A stretch of DNA of 64,000 bases from Malachius bipustulatus (taxonomy: Eukaryota; Arthropoda; Insecta; Coleoptera; Melyridae): assembly GCA_910589415.1 (NCBI GenBank), contig OU342631.1, positions 16,430,001-16,494,000 of the forward strand, given 5' to 3'. Under the pieces are notes generated by a model. That model was not told where the DNA came from. It ran no database searches and saw only the letters and a list, made by a program, of their open reading frames with translations. Each line of letters opens with the position of its first letter. Positions within the stretch are counted from its first letter, which is position 1. Below, in pieces: positions 25,801 through 36,963 of this stretch. Position numbers and translations under genes: made by a program.

Positions 25801-27279
25801 TGGAAGGGGACGATGCCTCTTTTTGTGTGGATGTAGCTAAATCATCAATTCAAGCTTATAATTTATTTTTAAAAACACTGTGATTTAATGCAACATAATT
25901 GATAATTTTAATTCGACCCTAGATGGCACCCTCTTTGATTGCCTTACTTAATTGTTCAAAAGTTGATTCAAGTACTGATACATTAACCTCAACCTTAAAA
26001 TTATGAAATTTATAAGAACAGTTAGTAGCATCGGCAAATAACTGCTAGTACTATTGCTTTTGTTATGAAAGTTACTAAAAAGTGCGAAACTGTCTTGTAA
26101 CGTTTTTACATTTTTTATAACTTATTTGTTATTAATTGTCTATGTGCTTGAATCATTAGAGATAAAATTTATTAATAAAATTTGTATCATTTTGTAAAAA
26201 TAAATATCTCACCTTGGTTTAGGAACTGGTCTAAGTTTTCTGCCCTTTTTGATGGAATTCAGTAGTTGTTCTCGTGGTGTGAGCGTTCTTCGATACGGAG
26301 GAAGTTTCCTGTCGGAAGCTTTCTTCAAGGGTGGTCTGGATCGAATAAATTCCAAAATAATCGCATGAGCATCTTTAGTAACTCTAGAAGGAACGTTTCC
26401 ATTTACCATGATTTTCCTTAAATTATACTTGCAAGATCTTATATCTTTCATTAATATTTCATAAGGAGTAAGCTCGTATTCAATGGGTGCTTTTGTGTAA
26501 TTGACTTTTTTAAGTTTCACGCCCATTCTCAGTTCTCCCATCACTTGAACCCAGAATTTTGCCCAGTCTGAAAAATTCAGCTGATCCCACTTCGCGTTAC
26601 TATTTGATGGTAAACTTATGCTCCCTTGGGCTACCTTTTCTAAGAACGTAGCCAACTCTAGGGCTTCTGCGACTAACGCTCTAACTACTGCTTTATAATG
26701 AGCTTCTGCTTGCATTTTCGTCAATGTACCCAAGTGTGTTTCACATCTCTGTATCACTTCTTGTAAGCTTATACTTGTGGCCACTTTCGAGGTGCTCGCT
26801 TCTTCGGACTCCTCCGCATCTCTTTCAATACCCTCATCATCGGTCTCGTGAAACGTTTGCTCCACACTGACACCGAAGTCATCAGTCATCATATCGCCAA
26901 TAAGCTGTTCTAGATCCTGACTTATGACTCTCTCTTCGTCATTCGGAGTCCCTTGATCAAGAGCTTTATATATTATGAGCCCCAATGAAGAGACGATCTC
27001 CTGTTCATTGTCGAGGGATTTTCGTGACATATCTGGGTCATGTTTTAAAACCGTGTTTTGATGGACATTTCCGTCTGGTTGAATGTAAATGTGTTCGACT
27101 TCGGTTGCTGCTTGAAATTCTGATCTGGGCGACTGCAAACATTCGCTGAAGAATTTTGCACACTGATAACAAAGCGCCCAGGCATGTTCCTCGCGTAAGG
27201 ACGAATTGAACGAACTCAGTATATTTTTCAAACACACACTCCCGTCAGAATTGACCTTGCATTTTGTTCGACTGGTCAT
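22856..27279 (-). CDS. spir: Protein spire, actin nucleator
   Basis: Two coding exons, 27279-26213 and 23927-22856, join at an AG|A arginine codon to give 712 aa. Exon 1 encodes the KIND domain (SVCLKNILSSFN, then EEHAWALCYQCAKFF) and the WH2 region (ELTPYEILMKDI, DAHAIILEFIRSRPPLKK, LTPREQLLNSIKKGRKLRPV), which binds actin monomers. Exon 2 begins after the WH2 repeats and carries the Spir box (LSEIVHIRAVLTKAELEALP) and a modified FYVE zinc finger (CFLCLKTRFG...CSLCKRTVCSKCY) for vesicle membranes. Spire works with formin/cappuccino to assemble actin on vesicles and in the oocyte. The domain order is complete; length is short of the fly protein (about 1000 aa). The 2.3-kb intron separates the actin half from the membrane half and holds mTERF3 on the opposite strand. 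Confidence 0.95.
24777..25883 (+). CDS. mTerf3: Mitochondrial transcription termination factor 3 (mTERF3)
   Basis: Intronless frame of 368 aa. The first about 60 residues are basic and lack acidic clusters at the very start (MFRKLIKEIYHARSH), compatible with a mitochondrial presequence. From about residue 100 there are repeated mTERF helical motifs with LxxxxxLGLSxEAIANLITKNP, IQRILERNPHWLSF, VRLVVAKKPGLVTY, VKKIVIECPNIF and VIAEVPQILTC, each ending in a conserved proline loop. The C-terminal RQRHLFLLKLGK block fits the MTERF3 subgroup, which in animals supports mitochondrial ribosome assembly and represses mtDNA transcription. The gene lies wholly inside the spire intron on the opposite strand. 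An AATAAA lies near 26199. Confidence 0.92.
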   Translation: MFRKLIKEIYHARSHAGYVLSQCHKNFSEYSLKITSPEIKNLEINKNTNTVNAVTIPTNVCEEIIFEKKKEERTSVLETCEEDLSHVAPYLQPTFNFAAYVNKSETLQNLVKMGVNLHKIEKIAEAPEFILSMDFERDMKNYIMFFHDLGLSVEAIANLITKNPFIFKEDIENLEVRINYLKYKKFSDEAIQRILERNPHWLSFTTQDIDKKLGFIQKRFQLSGNEVRLVVAKKPGLVTYKPHHIEKNLFVVKEEMGFSTEEVKKIVIECPNIFMKNQDSILKSFEYLHKQMKLPLDVIAEVPQILTCRASRVRQRHLFLLKLGKIQFDPNEPNFISIKSIVEGDDASFCVDVAKSSIQAYNLFLKTL

Positions 27280-28175
27280 TTTTTAAAAATTGGTCGCTTG
27301 GGTTTCGATTGAAATTTGAAAAGCAAGTTTATTTATAATTCGATACAGTACAGTGACTATTATTCATCTTTGCCCCCGTTTGCCATTAACCTATAAAGCA
27401 CAAAAATCAATAACAGTCTCCCCCTTTTATATACTTCATTTGTCAAATGAATATATTTAACGTCATAAATTGTACATGAAACTAATTCATCTCCTGGTAC
27501 ATTCTAGTCACTAATAACAACCATGCTCTCTTTTTGATTTTCATAAAAATGGTCTCCTTAAAATTAATTATAATAGCTTATATGACAGGAGTATAATAAT
27601 AGTTGAAATTTAAATTAAAGTTATGGTAGGTTAAAAAAAAAAAAACTAATCTGGAATGCACCTTACCTTTTTTAAGTTTCAAATGATCCCTATCGGAAGA
27701 CAGGTTCAATTCAATCAAAAAAATCACAAGTTTATTGTGGATCTGGAAGTGTATCTGAAAACTTTGGACTTTTGAATCCTTTTTCTTTCTATTTTATATG
27801 AGAACTTTACCCAAAATCTTGTGAGTTTTACCATCTCACTGGTTATCATTATAAAATTAGCTCTATGATCCCAATCAGAATTTATGTAGCTATAATAACA
27901 AAGCATAAATTAATTAAAACTTCAGAACTCCAGTAGTCACAGCAATTTATTCAATAAAAATTAATAAATCCATCATTTTCAACATTGTTGGCCTCATTGG
28001 GGGGCACTGCACTCATTTCTTATACTTCGATTAACTATTTAAATAGTTAAATACTTGATTAAAAAATTAATAAACGATTTGTTTCTTAATCTATCAATCA
28101 ATTAGATAAAAAATTAATGTGCACTACATTTCTCAGCCAATGAATCAAATAAAAAATAATAATCTCTAAGTTATA
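27280..28175. other. Short intergenic region between spire (5') and LSM4 (3')
   Basis: AT-rich. It should hold the spire promoter (minus strand) and the LSM4 3' UTR. I see no additional gene or repeat. Confidence 0.55.
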
Positions 28176-30299
28176 TTATTGCTTGTTTTTCTGCTTTTGA
28201 AACAATTGATTTCTGCCACCTTGAGGTGGTTTTCCTGGACGACCACCAAAATTACCTGAAAAGTTTTTTATATAAGAACAAAATACTTCTTCAAATAGGT
28301 GTCAAATAAAAAATTTACCTCTAGCTGCTGGTCTGTTTCTTTGACTCTGACCACCTCTGTTACTCTTCTGGTCCTTCCCTCTGTTTTTGATCAGAGTCTC
28401 TTCTTTAACCATATCAATAACTTCATCAGGTATTCGCAGATATTTTATAGTGCTTCCACGAATGTAACATTCCGGCATTCTCCAGAACTTGTCACCATCC
28501 TAAACATAATACAGTTAACAATCCATTTATAATAATGACTACCTCGGACTAGTTTTAGATTAAAGACTTACACGAGATGTGCATATTACTTCACGTAGAT
28601 TGATGTTCATCCAGTTATCACAACTCACTAAATGTCCATTGTAGGTCTCTCCATTTTTCAGCTCTACCAACTGAAAAAAATAAACTTATTTTGAATTAAT
28701 AATTTGAAACTTTAAATAGAATGAAACAAGTTAAATTAAACGGGATTACTAATTATTGAGACTAAAAATGGGGGATCTCTCTTGCATATTACACTGTGTT
28801 GGCTCAATGATTTTATAGAGTGGACACGGAAAAGAAATTAGAACACATGTGGGTTACTGAAAGATCTAAAGAACTGTTCAATAACTTTAATTAACCAATT
28901 AATCACTTTCACAAAAATTAGAAAAATCGATTAGACCATAACAACGCCGAGTTGACACTGACCAGCACATCAATCGGTGATTGGAACCGAAACCGGCAAC
29001 TGGAAATTAGTAGGCACGAACGTCGTTAATTAATGTACCAAATAAGTGTTTGTCTTTCGTCTTTAACGTCTTTACTATTCGTCTTTACGTCTTACTACTT
29101 TAACACCCAGAGAATCACGGACACCAAATGTCTTCTATGCCCGTATTCTCCCTTCTATCTTAATGTCAATCTCCTTGACTACACTTGCCGATGTCAATCA
29201 AATTTTAAAAGCCCACACACATGTGAACACAAAAGAGAAGGCGGTAGATAAGCGATGTTGTCTAACCTGTAAATTTTTAACTAATTTGTCCTCACACAAG
29301 TTGCAAATTGTTGTCGTTTTGTTAATTACCCTATCAATACAGATTCTCTATCCTCTCTTTATGTGCATCACCCATATATAGCTATATTTATCCGTGTATT
29401 TCTACATACATCATGCAGCCAACACGGTAGATTACAACACTAGTCATTGTTAATAATAATGTTTATGTTGGCGACAATGGACCGCTCTTGGAGGTAGACC
29501 TGCTGAATCGCGACGGTTTTACCCCTACGCTGGCCCCCCTCCACTCTCTCTGCTAGCTCTGAGTCGACAGGCTCTCAGCGTTGCCACATAAAATCCGTGT
29601 CTCCGTTCTCCTACGGCCTTAAAGTGTCATTTTTGGTTACAAATAATATTAAAACACTTATTTACTGCAGTAAGTCAGGTCTTTGGTCAGGGTAGGTTTT
29701 TTTTCCTTCAAATATTCGTAAAATGAAAAAAAAAACCTACCCTGACCAAATACCTGACGGAACCGGTAGCTACTTATTACGGTCTCGTGCGGAAGCGGGC
29801 AGGAAGCACGCAGGATTGTCTGCAGAACGTAGGAGAAGGGCTTGCATATGGCAACGCTGAGAACGTGTCGGAGCGTAGCAAGCAGAGAGAGTGGAGGGGG
29901 GCCAGCGTAGGGGTAAAACCGTCGCGATTCAGCAGCTTAACCGCTCTTGGATTCTTGGGAGGGCAGAACCAGTCCACTGCACTGAAGTCTCAGGTGTCCC
30001 ATTGTGCTTCCTCCTTTCCCTAGTGACCCCTCTCCTTAAGCCTTCCCAGACTCAAAAAGAACTGGACCAGGGCGCCCTAGAGGGGCTCCAGTGAGGGACC
30101 CGTCTTGTAACTGTACATTATTTTATTTACAGGTTCATATTCGTTATTTATTACTGTTATTAGTTAGTATGAATCTTAAATACATAGTACAATCTTACCA
30201 TGGGATGATTTTGAGCAGTCCTTAACAGGGAAAGGGGTAACTGTAAAACAAGGAAAATTAATCTTTTTCTAACAAGGGTAATTTATATTTTATTACCAT
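28176..30299 (-). CDS. LSM4: U6 snRNA-associated Sm-like protein LSm4
   Basis: Five coding exons: 30299-30297 (only the ATG), 30240-30199, 28670-28572, 28499-28319 and 28255-28176, joining to 134 aa. The protein reads [14 protein letters not shown] then the Sm1 motif ([20 protein letters not shown]) and Sm2 motif ([14 protein letters not shown]), followed by a Gly/Arg/Gln-rich tail ([25 protein letters not shown]). LSm4 is part of the LSm2-8 ring on U6 snRNA in the nucleus and of LSm1-7 in cytoplasmic mRNA decay. The start codon alone in exon 1 is inferred from a CAATG|GTAATA donor and the need for Met before LPLSLL. Intron 2 (28671-30198) contains a foldback element. Confidence 0.93.
29493..29939. 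mobile_element. Foldback element in LSM4 intron 2
   Basis: The GC-rich inverted arms (about 29499-29595 and 29845-29938) share CTGCTGAATCGCGACGGTTT and TACCCCTACGCTGGCCCCCC. A second inner hairpin pairs GGTCAGGGTAGGTTTTTTTT (29686-) with AAAAAACCTACCCTGACC (29732-). The element is flanked by a 12-bp direct repeat ACCGCTCTTGGA (29481-29492 and 29940-29951), likely its target duplication. Confidence 0.85.
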
Positions 30300-30624
30300 T
30301 GCTTATTATTAATTTGTGTGTAGTAATAATCAATCGTGAATTTGTGAATTTATTTTATTAATAAAATCGATAAGTCCAATCAACTTTACCACAACTCAAT
30401 TAAATCACGGAATTAAATTCAAATTTCTCTACATTACGGGCAAATCGGCAAATAGAAATAGAAATAAGTAAAAATAACCTAAAAGAAAATGTAAATTAAT
30501 TCAACTGGTAACGTCTGACGTCTAATGAATGTCACTTGCTGTTGACATATGTCGTTTCTTCTTTTTTTTTCAGAATCATGCGAAAGTTTTTCGGCCTGAG
30601 CTAGTCGCGCGATTAGAAATATTA

Positions 30625-31323
30625 GAATAGACGCCGTCAGTGTGACGTCACAGGGCGGGGCTAAGCGGTTCTGGTTCCATACAAACAAACCCTTCACGTG
30701 GTCATTGTTGTCAGTTGTCGTGTTTTTTCCTGAAGTTTGACGTGATGTTTCCACCCCCGCCTCCGCCAGTCGCCAATTGCCATTGACATCGAAGTGATTA
30801 TTGAAGCCATTACTGAAGTTATTAGTGATGCCATTAGTGAATGAATACTGAATATTTTAGTTTAGTTAAAATTAGGCAGTTCAGTTAGGTACTTATTTAG
30901 TTAAAGTTTATAGTATACGTCTGTCAGTATTTATTTATTGATTGAGTGGTTTGATTTGTGTGTTCCCGTAAAATTCGAAGTTTATCCTCAGGAGTTCGAG
31001 GCGGAACTTAAAATAATTCGTGAAACGTTAATTGTTTTTTTAATTTACAGATTGAATTGAAGGATGATTATCTCATTGGGAAAAGTATAGTTGTTGTTGT
31101 CCTAAGGGTATAAAATTCCATCACATTTGCAGCACTTTTGAAGTTCTACTAATGAGAGACCTCATTAGAGCTTTGATCATCGTATTTGATTTGATGTTTG
31201 ACGAGACAACTTCCATCAGAACTGGCAAACCTGTAAACGTCAAACCTGTAAACAACGTTTGTTTGTATGGAACCCTGGCCGTTGGCCCCGCCCACTGACG
31301 TCATCATTGTCGGCGTCTATTTT
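30625..31323. mobile_element. Foldback MITE with about 65-bp TIRs upstream of LSM4
   Basis: The left arm AATAGACGCCGTCAGTGTGA, then CGTCA..GGGCGGGGC..GGTTCTGGTTCCATACAAAC, has its inverted copy at 31252-31323. It lies about 330 bp upstream of the LSM4 start codon, on the promoter side. No ORF. Confidence 0.85.
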
Positions 31324-31499
31324 CATTTGGTTTTATTCCATTTCAAAGATTTTTTTTTTGGTTTTAATAATAATATTGAAATAGCAATCTGATTTTTCAA
31401 TCAACGGCCAGGAATTAAGTGACAAATAAAATTATTTTTTTACTCTTATCGAATAATATGATTATTAGAGCTTTTTGGATGAATTATGAAGGTATTATT

Positions 31500-31645
31500 C
31501 GTAGGTGTTGAATTTATAGCTCTTGTCCTTGTCCAATCACAGCCATTAGCAATTCATAATTCCCATTTGGTAACCAATCAAAAGCTGTAAAATTGATAAA
31601 AAGAGCAAAGCTGTTAATAGAAACGTAAAGGAATGTGAATAGAAA
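31500..31645. repeat. Dispersed repeat related to 51510-51580
   Basis: CCAATCAAAAGCTGTAAAAT, TGATAAAAAGAGCAAAGCTG and the following bases match 51518-51576 (CCAATTAAAAGCTCTAAATT, TGATAAACAGAGCAAAGCTG) with few differences. The identity of the parent element is unknown. Confidence 0.6.
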
Positions 31646-31681
31646 TAGTAAAGTAAGCAAAGAGAGTAAGATCGGCCGGAT

Positions 31682-33045
31682 CACGATACACATATACACG
31701 GTATGCCGATAGACGATGACGCGCAGGCTGCGTTCCGGTCTTGTGACGTCACGTGGATCAGATATTACACATGAGATTGCTCATATCTATTTTATTGTTG
31801 GAAATAAGTAAATAATTTTTTGTACACATTGCTTTTATGGCCATTTCTGATATTCGGTTAAAGGTGAAGGTGGAGATTTATGCTATATTTAATCATAATC
31901 ATAGGTTAATTATTTAAAAGGGAATATTTTAAAGGAATATAGGATATAAATATGGTGTCCCAGCTTATTCGAAGCGGTCTTCACACTGGCCATAATTTAA
32001 AATTATTTTGGAGCATACAGAGTGTCCCATATGACAGTGGCATATCAAAGTTATGTTTTTTTTTAATGGAATGCTCCTAGGTTATTCCATTTTTTGATTG
32101 CCTGAGAAGAGAAAATAAGATTGGCTTTTACAGTTGGTGTTTAAATTCAAAAGTTTTTGAATTATAAACAAGTGAAAATATCGTCATTTTCAAGTTCAAG
32201 ACCCTATACAACGAAAACGGCTGAAGATAGAGAAAAACGGCTTATATGTCCCTATTTTAACTTTTCATGAACTATCCTATGATGTAGATGAAATGTTTCT
32301 ATAGGGTGATAAAAAATTTGAAAAATTCTGAGATTTATCCACGTGTCACCAAATAAAAAAATTAAAGGAAGTACAAATGTTTCTATACCATAGGAGAGTA
32401 CATAAAAAGTTAAAATAGGGACATGTAAACCGTTTTTCTCTATCTTGAACCGTTTTTCGTCGTACAGGGCCTTGAACTTGAAAAATGACGATTTTCACTT
32501 GTTTATAATTCAAAAACTTCTGAATTTAAACACCAACTGTAAAAGCCAATCTTATTTTATCTTCTCAGACAATCTAACAATGCAATAACATAGGAGCATT
32601 CCATTAAAAAAAAACATAACTTTGATATGGCACTCTGTCATATGGGACACTCTGTATACTCCAAAATAATTTTAAATTATGGCCATTGTGATTCTGTGCT
32701 TGAATTTGCAAAATTTTTTGGGAAAAAATTTATCGTTTCGCCTACTAAGACCGCTTCGAATAAGCTGGGACACCATATTTATATCCTATATTTCTTTAAA
32801 ATATTCCCTTTTAAATAATTAACCTATGATTATGATTAAATATAGCATAAATCTCCACCTCCACCTTTACCCAAATATCAGAAATAGCCATAAAAGCAAT
32901 GTGTACAAAAAATTATTTACTTATTTCTAACAATAAAATAGATATGAGCAATCTCATGCGTAATATCTGATCCACGTGACGTCATTGCGCAGTAGTTGAC
33001 CAAAATAGAAAACTCTATCGGCATACCGTGTATATGTGTATCGTG
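31682..33045. mobile_element. 1.36-kb palindromic element with shared core, copy B
   Basis: The outer ends CACGATACACATATACACGG and its inverse delimit arms of about 600 bp that are nearly collinear, with small indels (left 31682-about 32285, right about 32380-33045). Inside them, TACAGAGTGTCCCATATGAC opens a core shared with 40166-40800 and, more distantly, 6880-7265 (ACGGCTTATATGTCCCTATT at 32238-32257 and its inverse at 32412-32440). No credible coding sequence. Confidence 0.9.
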
Positions 33046-34341
33046 GAATAACCTATCGTACCACAAAAGAAAGTTCACCTTGTGAATTGACAACAATGAC
33101 AAGATAGTTAACAACTGAAAAGTGAAACACGAATCGATTTCCTAGTGGAATCAAGGTTATGGAAGCTGGCCATATTTCCAAAGGGATCAGGCCATTAAAC
33201 AACTAAGAAGAAGAAGAAGAAGGTTGGAGGAGGCCGCCATTTTGTGACAATTTTTTGCTACATTTAACCCCTCACTATAGTCCAATAAAGTCTAAAAAGT
33301 CATACGTATCGATTAAGAATACACATCCTTTTGATAGTTCGATTTATTTTGTTTCATGTACGTGTTTTTATAGTAACCGTCCAGTTTGTCTAAACACTCC
33401 ATCCCGCATAAATAAGTATACGTCAACATTGGTTTTGAATGAGAATTAAATGCACAACACAGAGGATAGAATGTCATTACGTGAATAAATTTTATGTAGT
33501 TGTCAGTGGCTCTCAAACTGACGTAAGCGGTTCAATTCATTTTTTGAATGATTCCTTCAATAATAATTACGCTCGTTCACAACTTGACAATTAACTGTTT
33601 GACATTTTCTGGTGAAATTAAAAATATTGATTCGGACGGTTAGTAAGACGTCACATCTGACTTTTTAAAGTTAATCCTACTATAGTTAATTTCTTTGGAT
33701 GGCATCTGATTGACAGGATCTGTCATGATGAGTGTTATGTTGTATGTCAGCTTAGTGTCATAATTGATAATTGAGATTAATAAATTTATTAATTTTTTTT
33801 ATTAATCTAATCTTAATCTTATGAAAACATTGAAATTGAAATGAATACCCATGACTAATGTTTTATTCCTGATTACCTGATACCGCAAAAAAATACCAAA
33901 TACATCAGGAAAATGATACTTCAACGTTCAACGTAACTGAAACACCCCCTGATTTGATTGGATAACATTAAATGTAAAATAAAAGTAACATAACATTCCA
34001 TTAGGACTTGTAAACAGAGGATTACTTTTCCAGTGTTCTAATTTTAATCCTAAAACTGGCTCTCATTTCATTACTTAATCATGTCGAGTCGTGAACGAAA
34101 AAAACCTCAGATGTTGCATTGAAAAACAGAATCGAGTCTCAAATTCCAAGATGCATATCAACAAATAATTATAATCAATCATCTGTGATCATTTCCTAGG
34201 TGTAAGTAGTACTTGTAGAGAAATTAAAACTGCTCCATTGACTCATCTCATCTATTAGCCAAATTGAACCAATTATGATGATACTCAGAAGAGTCAGTTG
34301 TTATTAATATAAGAAGTCTACAATCTACATACAAGTTAGAA
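33046..34341. other. Upstream region of GRTP1
   Basis: AT-rich, with one SINE-like (AAG)n fragment at 33150-33224. No supported gene. The GRTP1 promoter should lie at its right end. Confidence 0.5.
33150..33224 (+). repeat. SINE-like fragment with (AAG)n tail
   Basis: GGAAGCTGGCCATATTTCCA, AAGGGATCAGGCCATTAAAC, then (AAG)n. It matches the inverted copy at 16432-16505. Confidence 0.45.
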
Positions 34342-35440
34342 ATGGCCAAATCTAAGTCTAAATTCAGGTAGGTTAATTGTCTGTTAATCGAGTGGTAATT
34401 AATCGAACCTTATTTCCAGCAGCAATGTAGACGAGTATGGATTCGAGAGACCTGATAATTTCAATTATGAAAAGTATGAGGAATTCATGAACGCTTACAT
34501 GAGGATTTTAATAAGACGAGCTCAGAGATGGGCTTCGTTAAAAGGTGACGGCAAGTATAAGAAAACAAATACTCTGAAACGATTTGTCCGAAAAGGAATC
34601 CCGAGTGATCTGAGGGTGTCTGTATGGATGACCATATCGGGGGCCCAAAACTTGAAAGAAAATAGCACACAAACATACTCTCAATTAAAGAAACATATCA
34701 ATAATCGTTCCCTTAATGAGTCAATTGAAATAGATCTACCTCGAACATTCCCAGACAACATCTACTTCACAAGCAATGAACAATTAACCAAACAGTTATT
34801 TAATGTACTCTCGACTTATGCTCATCAAAACACCGATGTAGGGTACTGTCAGGGCTTGAATTACATCGCCGGTTTGTTATTATTAGTCACAAAAAGTGAA
34901 GAAGCATCGTTCTGGCTCTTGAAAGCCCTAATCGAAGAAATATTACCAAAGTATTACATAAAAACAATGTCTGGTTTATTAGTGGATATTGATGTTTTAG
35001 ACGAACTAATCGCTAAGCATGATCCGGTTACCTACCGACACATCCATGACATAAATATGCCCTGGGCGATGGGCGTAAGTAAATGGTTCATTTGCATTTA
35101 CTGTGAAGTATTACCGACCGAGACAGTTTTGAGAATATGGGATTGCTTGTTCTATGAAGGTTCGAGAGTGTTGTTTAGGGTTGCGTTGACGCTTATTAAA
35201 ATGCATAGAGTTCAAATATTGAAGAGTGAAGAACTAGGAGAACTGATGACCTGTTTTAAGGGTATGAGGAATCATGACCAAGTCGTCGATTGTCATCAAT
35301 TTATGACTGTAAGATTTTTCTTTACTATTTATTCATCCTGTAAGTTGGATTAATTCTTTTTCTTTCAGAATGTCTTTAAATTATCAGGGAGTGCAACTAA
35401 AAATGTTGATAAATTAAGAATTAAATACGAGAAGAAATAA
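34342..35440 (+). CDS. GRTP1: GRTP1-type TBC domain Rab GTPase-activating protein
   Basis: Three exons, 34342-34367, 34420-35308 and 35369-35440, encode 328 aa (human GRTP1 is 336). The N-terminal YGFERPDNFNYEKYEEFMN is diagnostic for GRTP1 orthologues. The TBC domain follows, with KGIPSDLRVSVWMTISGAQ, the arginine-finger motif FPDN (the catalytic Arg is in DLPRTFPDN, about residue 108), the glutamine-finger motif GYCQGLNYIAG, and RWFICxF-type WFICIYCEVLPTETVLRIWD plus FRVALTLIKMH near the end. The family stimulates GTP hydrolysis on Rab proteins in membrane traffic; the precise Rab substrate is not readable. It is convergent with DNAJC19, 131 bp apart at the stops. Confidence 0.93.
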
Positions 35441-35571
35441 ATGTATTACTATTATTTACTGCAAGTGCAACTTCTAGTCTAAATACCTACTAGTTGATAT
35501 TGTATATTTTATAATTATTATTTTATGTACATATTTTGAATTATATTATCAACCAATTAAACGATTGTCTG

Positions 35572-36048
35572 TTATCTCGAGTGTTTCTCCAAGAAATCCT
35601 TTGCTTCATTTATTTTTGATGCAATGTAAGGTGATCCGCCTCGATCTGGGTGATTAACTGCCATCACCTTCTTGAATGCTTCCTTCACTTTCGTTTTATT
35701 AGCCGATGGTGAGATTCCTTAGATAAAAAATATATTACTGATATTGAAATTACAGTTAGATTCAGCTGAAACAAACCTAATATCAAGGCAGCTTCTCTTC
35801 GGTTCATTTTAGCATCGAACCCTCCCTTATAATATTTAGAATTTGCAACGCTTTCTGCATCGAATTTCGGAAGGTTTTTCATTGCTTCGTTCATGGTTTT
35901 CGTTACGTTTGGCAGCTGTCTTACCGCATATCGTCCAACAAATCCAAGAGCGGCTAAACCGAGACCAGCTACAATTATAGTTCCACTCTACAATATAAAA
36001 AATAATATAATAGATTTCACTAAATTAACAACAATAATATAATACCAT
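35572..36048 (-). CDS. DNAJC19: Mitochondrial import inner membrane translocase subunit TIM14 (DNAJC19/Pam18)
   Basis: Coding exons 36048-36046 (only the ATG), 35987-35777 and 35717-35572 give 119 aa (human 116). A single N-terminal membrane segment ([20 protein letters not shown]) is followed by [28 protein letters not shown] and a C-terminal degenerate J domain with the HPD tripeptide ([20 protein letters not shown]). The protein stimulates mtHsp70 in the PAM import motor at the TIM23 channel, or acts with prohibitins as DNAJC19. Length, topology and HPD agree with the family. The ATG-only first exon is deduced from the ATG|GTATTA donor and the TTGTAG|AGTGG acceptor. Confidence 0.95.
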
Positions 36049-36368
36049 TTTTGTGCTATTAATAGATCAGAAATTCCAGACAGCAGCTTCTACAATTTTT
36101 CCCTTCCTTCTTCAGTTTCTTGGGTCCTTCAGACATCTAATCTCTTCTCTAATCAAGTTCGAAAAAAATACAAAACAGAAATGAAAAGAAAAAGGAAAAC
36201 ATTAAATTAAAAAATTGACGTGATAACGTAACCAAAAAAAAATATCTCCTAAAGCTTGGAAAGCCATTTTATCTGCGCATGCGTCGAAACGTCGTTACCG
36301 ACATTTGAGGCATTTTTCTCGTTATAGTTGTAGAAGTTTCAAACCACCTCTATGATTTCGAAATAACC

Positions 36369-36955
36369 CATAGAGATAGAATAGAGAGGAGCCCCTATGA
36401 TCACCTAATAGTACATTAAAAAACGGCATCAGTGGGTGGAGCTTATAGGAGTAACAATATGGCGACTCGACAGGGTCAGACTTAATTTTTATTTGCAAAA
36501 TTTTCATAAATAAAAATGTTTCTCACATTTCATACATATTTTTAACACGTCTTCAGATGAATATTGCAGACCTTTTGTGTTTTTCAAGTCAATAAAAGAA
36601 TATAAAATATCCGGCAAATAATCATGGTCATTTTCAATTTTAGATTTTTAGTGTACTATGCAAGTAGGTACGGTCCTGTATATTGTTGATACTTACCTAT
36701 GGAATGTTATTCCGGACGTTTTTTTTTTATCAGTGCAGTCTCTACTACAGCAGGTACGAACTGCACAAGAAACCATCTTTGGCTTTTCAATTTAACACCA
36801 AAGATCTTAAAGACAGTCCTTAAATCAAATGAAATTCAATAAAAAGCGTTCACTTATGTCATAACATAAGTTTGACATAAAAGTGGTATCAATATGGCGG
36901 ACCTGATCCCATTTGTGTCACGTCATGTCGTCTCCTCTCTATTCTATCTCTATGA
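36369..36955. mobile_element. 587-bp MITE with 23-bp TIRs and 8-bp target duplication
   Basis: The TIR CATAGAGATAGAATAGAGAG (then GAG) at the left has its exact inverse at 36933-36955. It is flanked by the direct repeat AAATAACC at 36361-36368 and 36956-36963. An 8-bp TSD with CA...TG ends suggests hAT or P-type transposase mobilisation. Non-coding. Confidence 0.9.
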
Positions 36956-36963
36956 AATAACCA

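Noticed and set aside
29777..30094. Overlapping open frames in LSM4 intron 2
   Set aside because: They lie in the GC-rich foldback arm and adjoining sequence; composition explains the open frames and no domain is visible.
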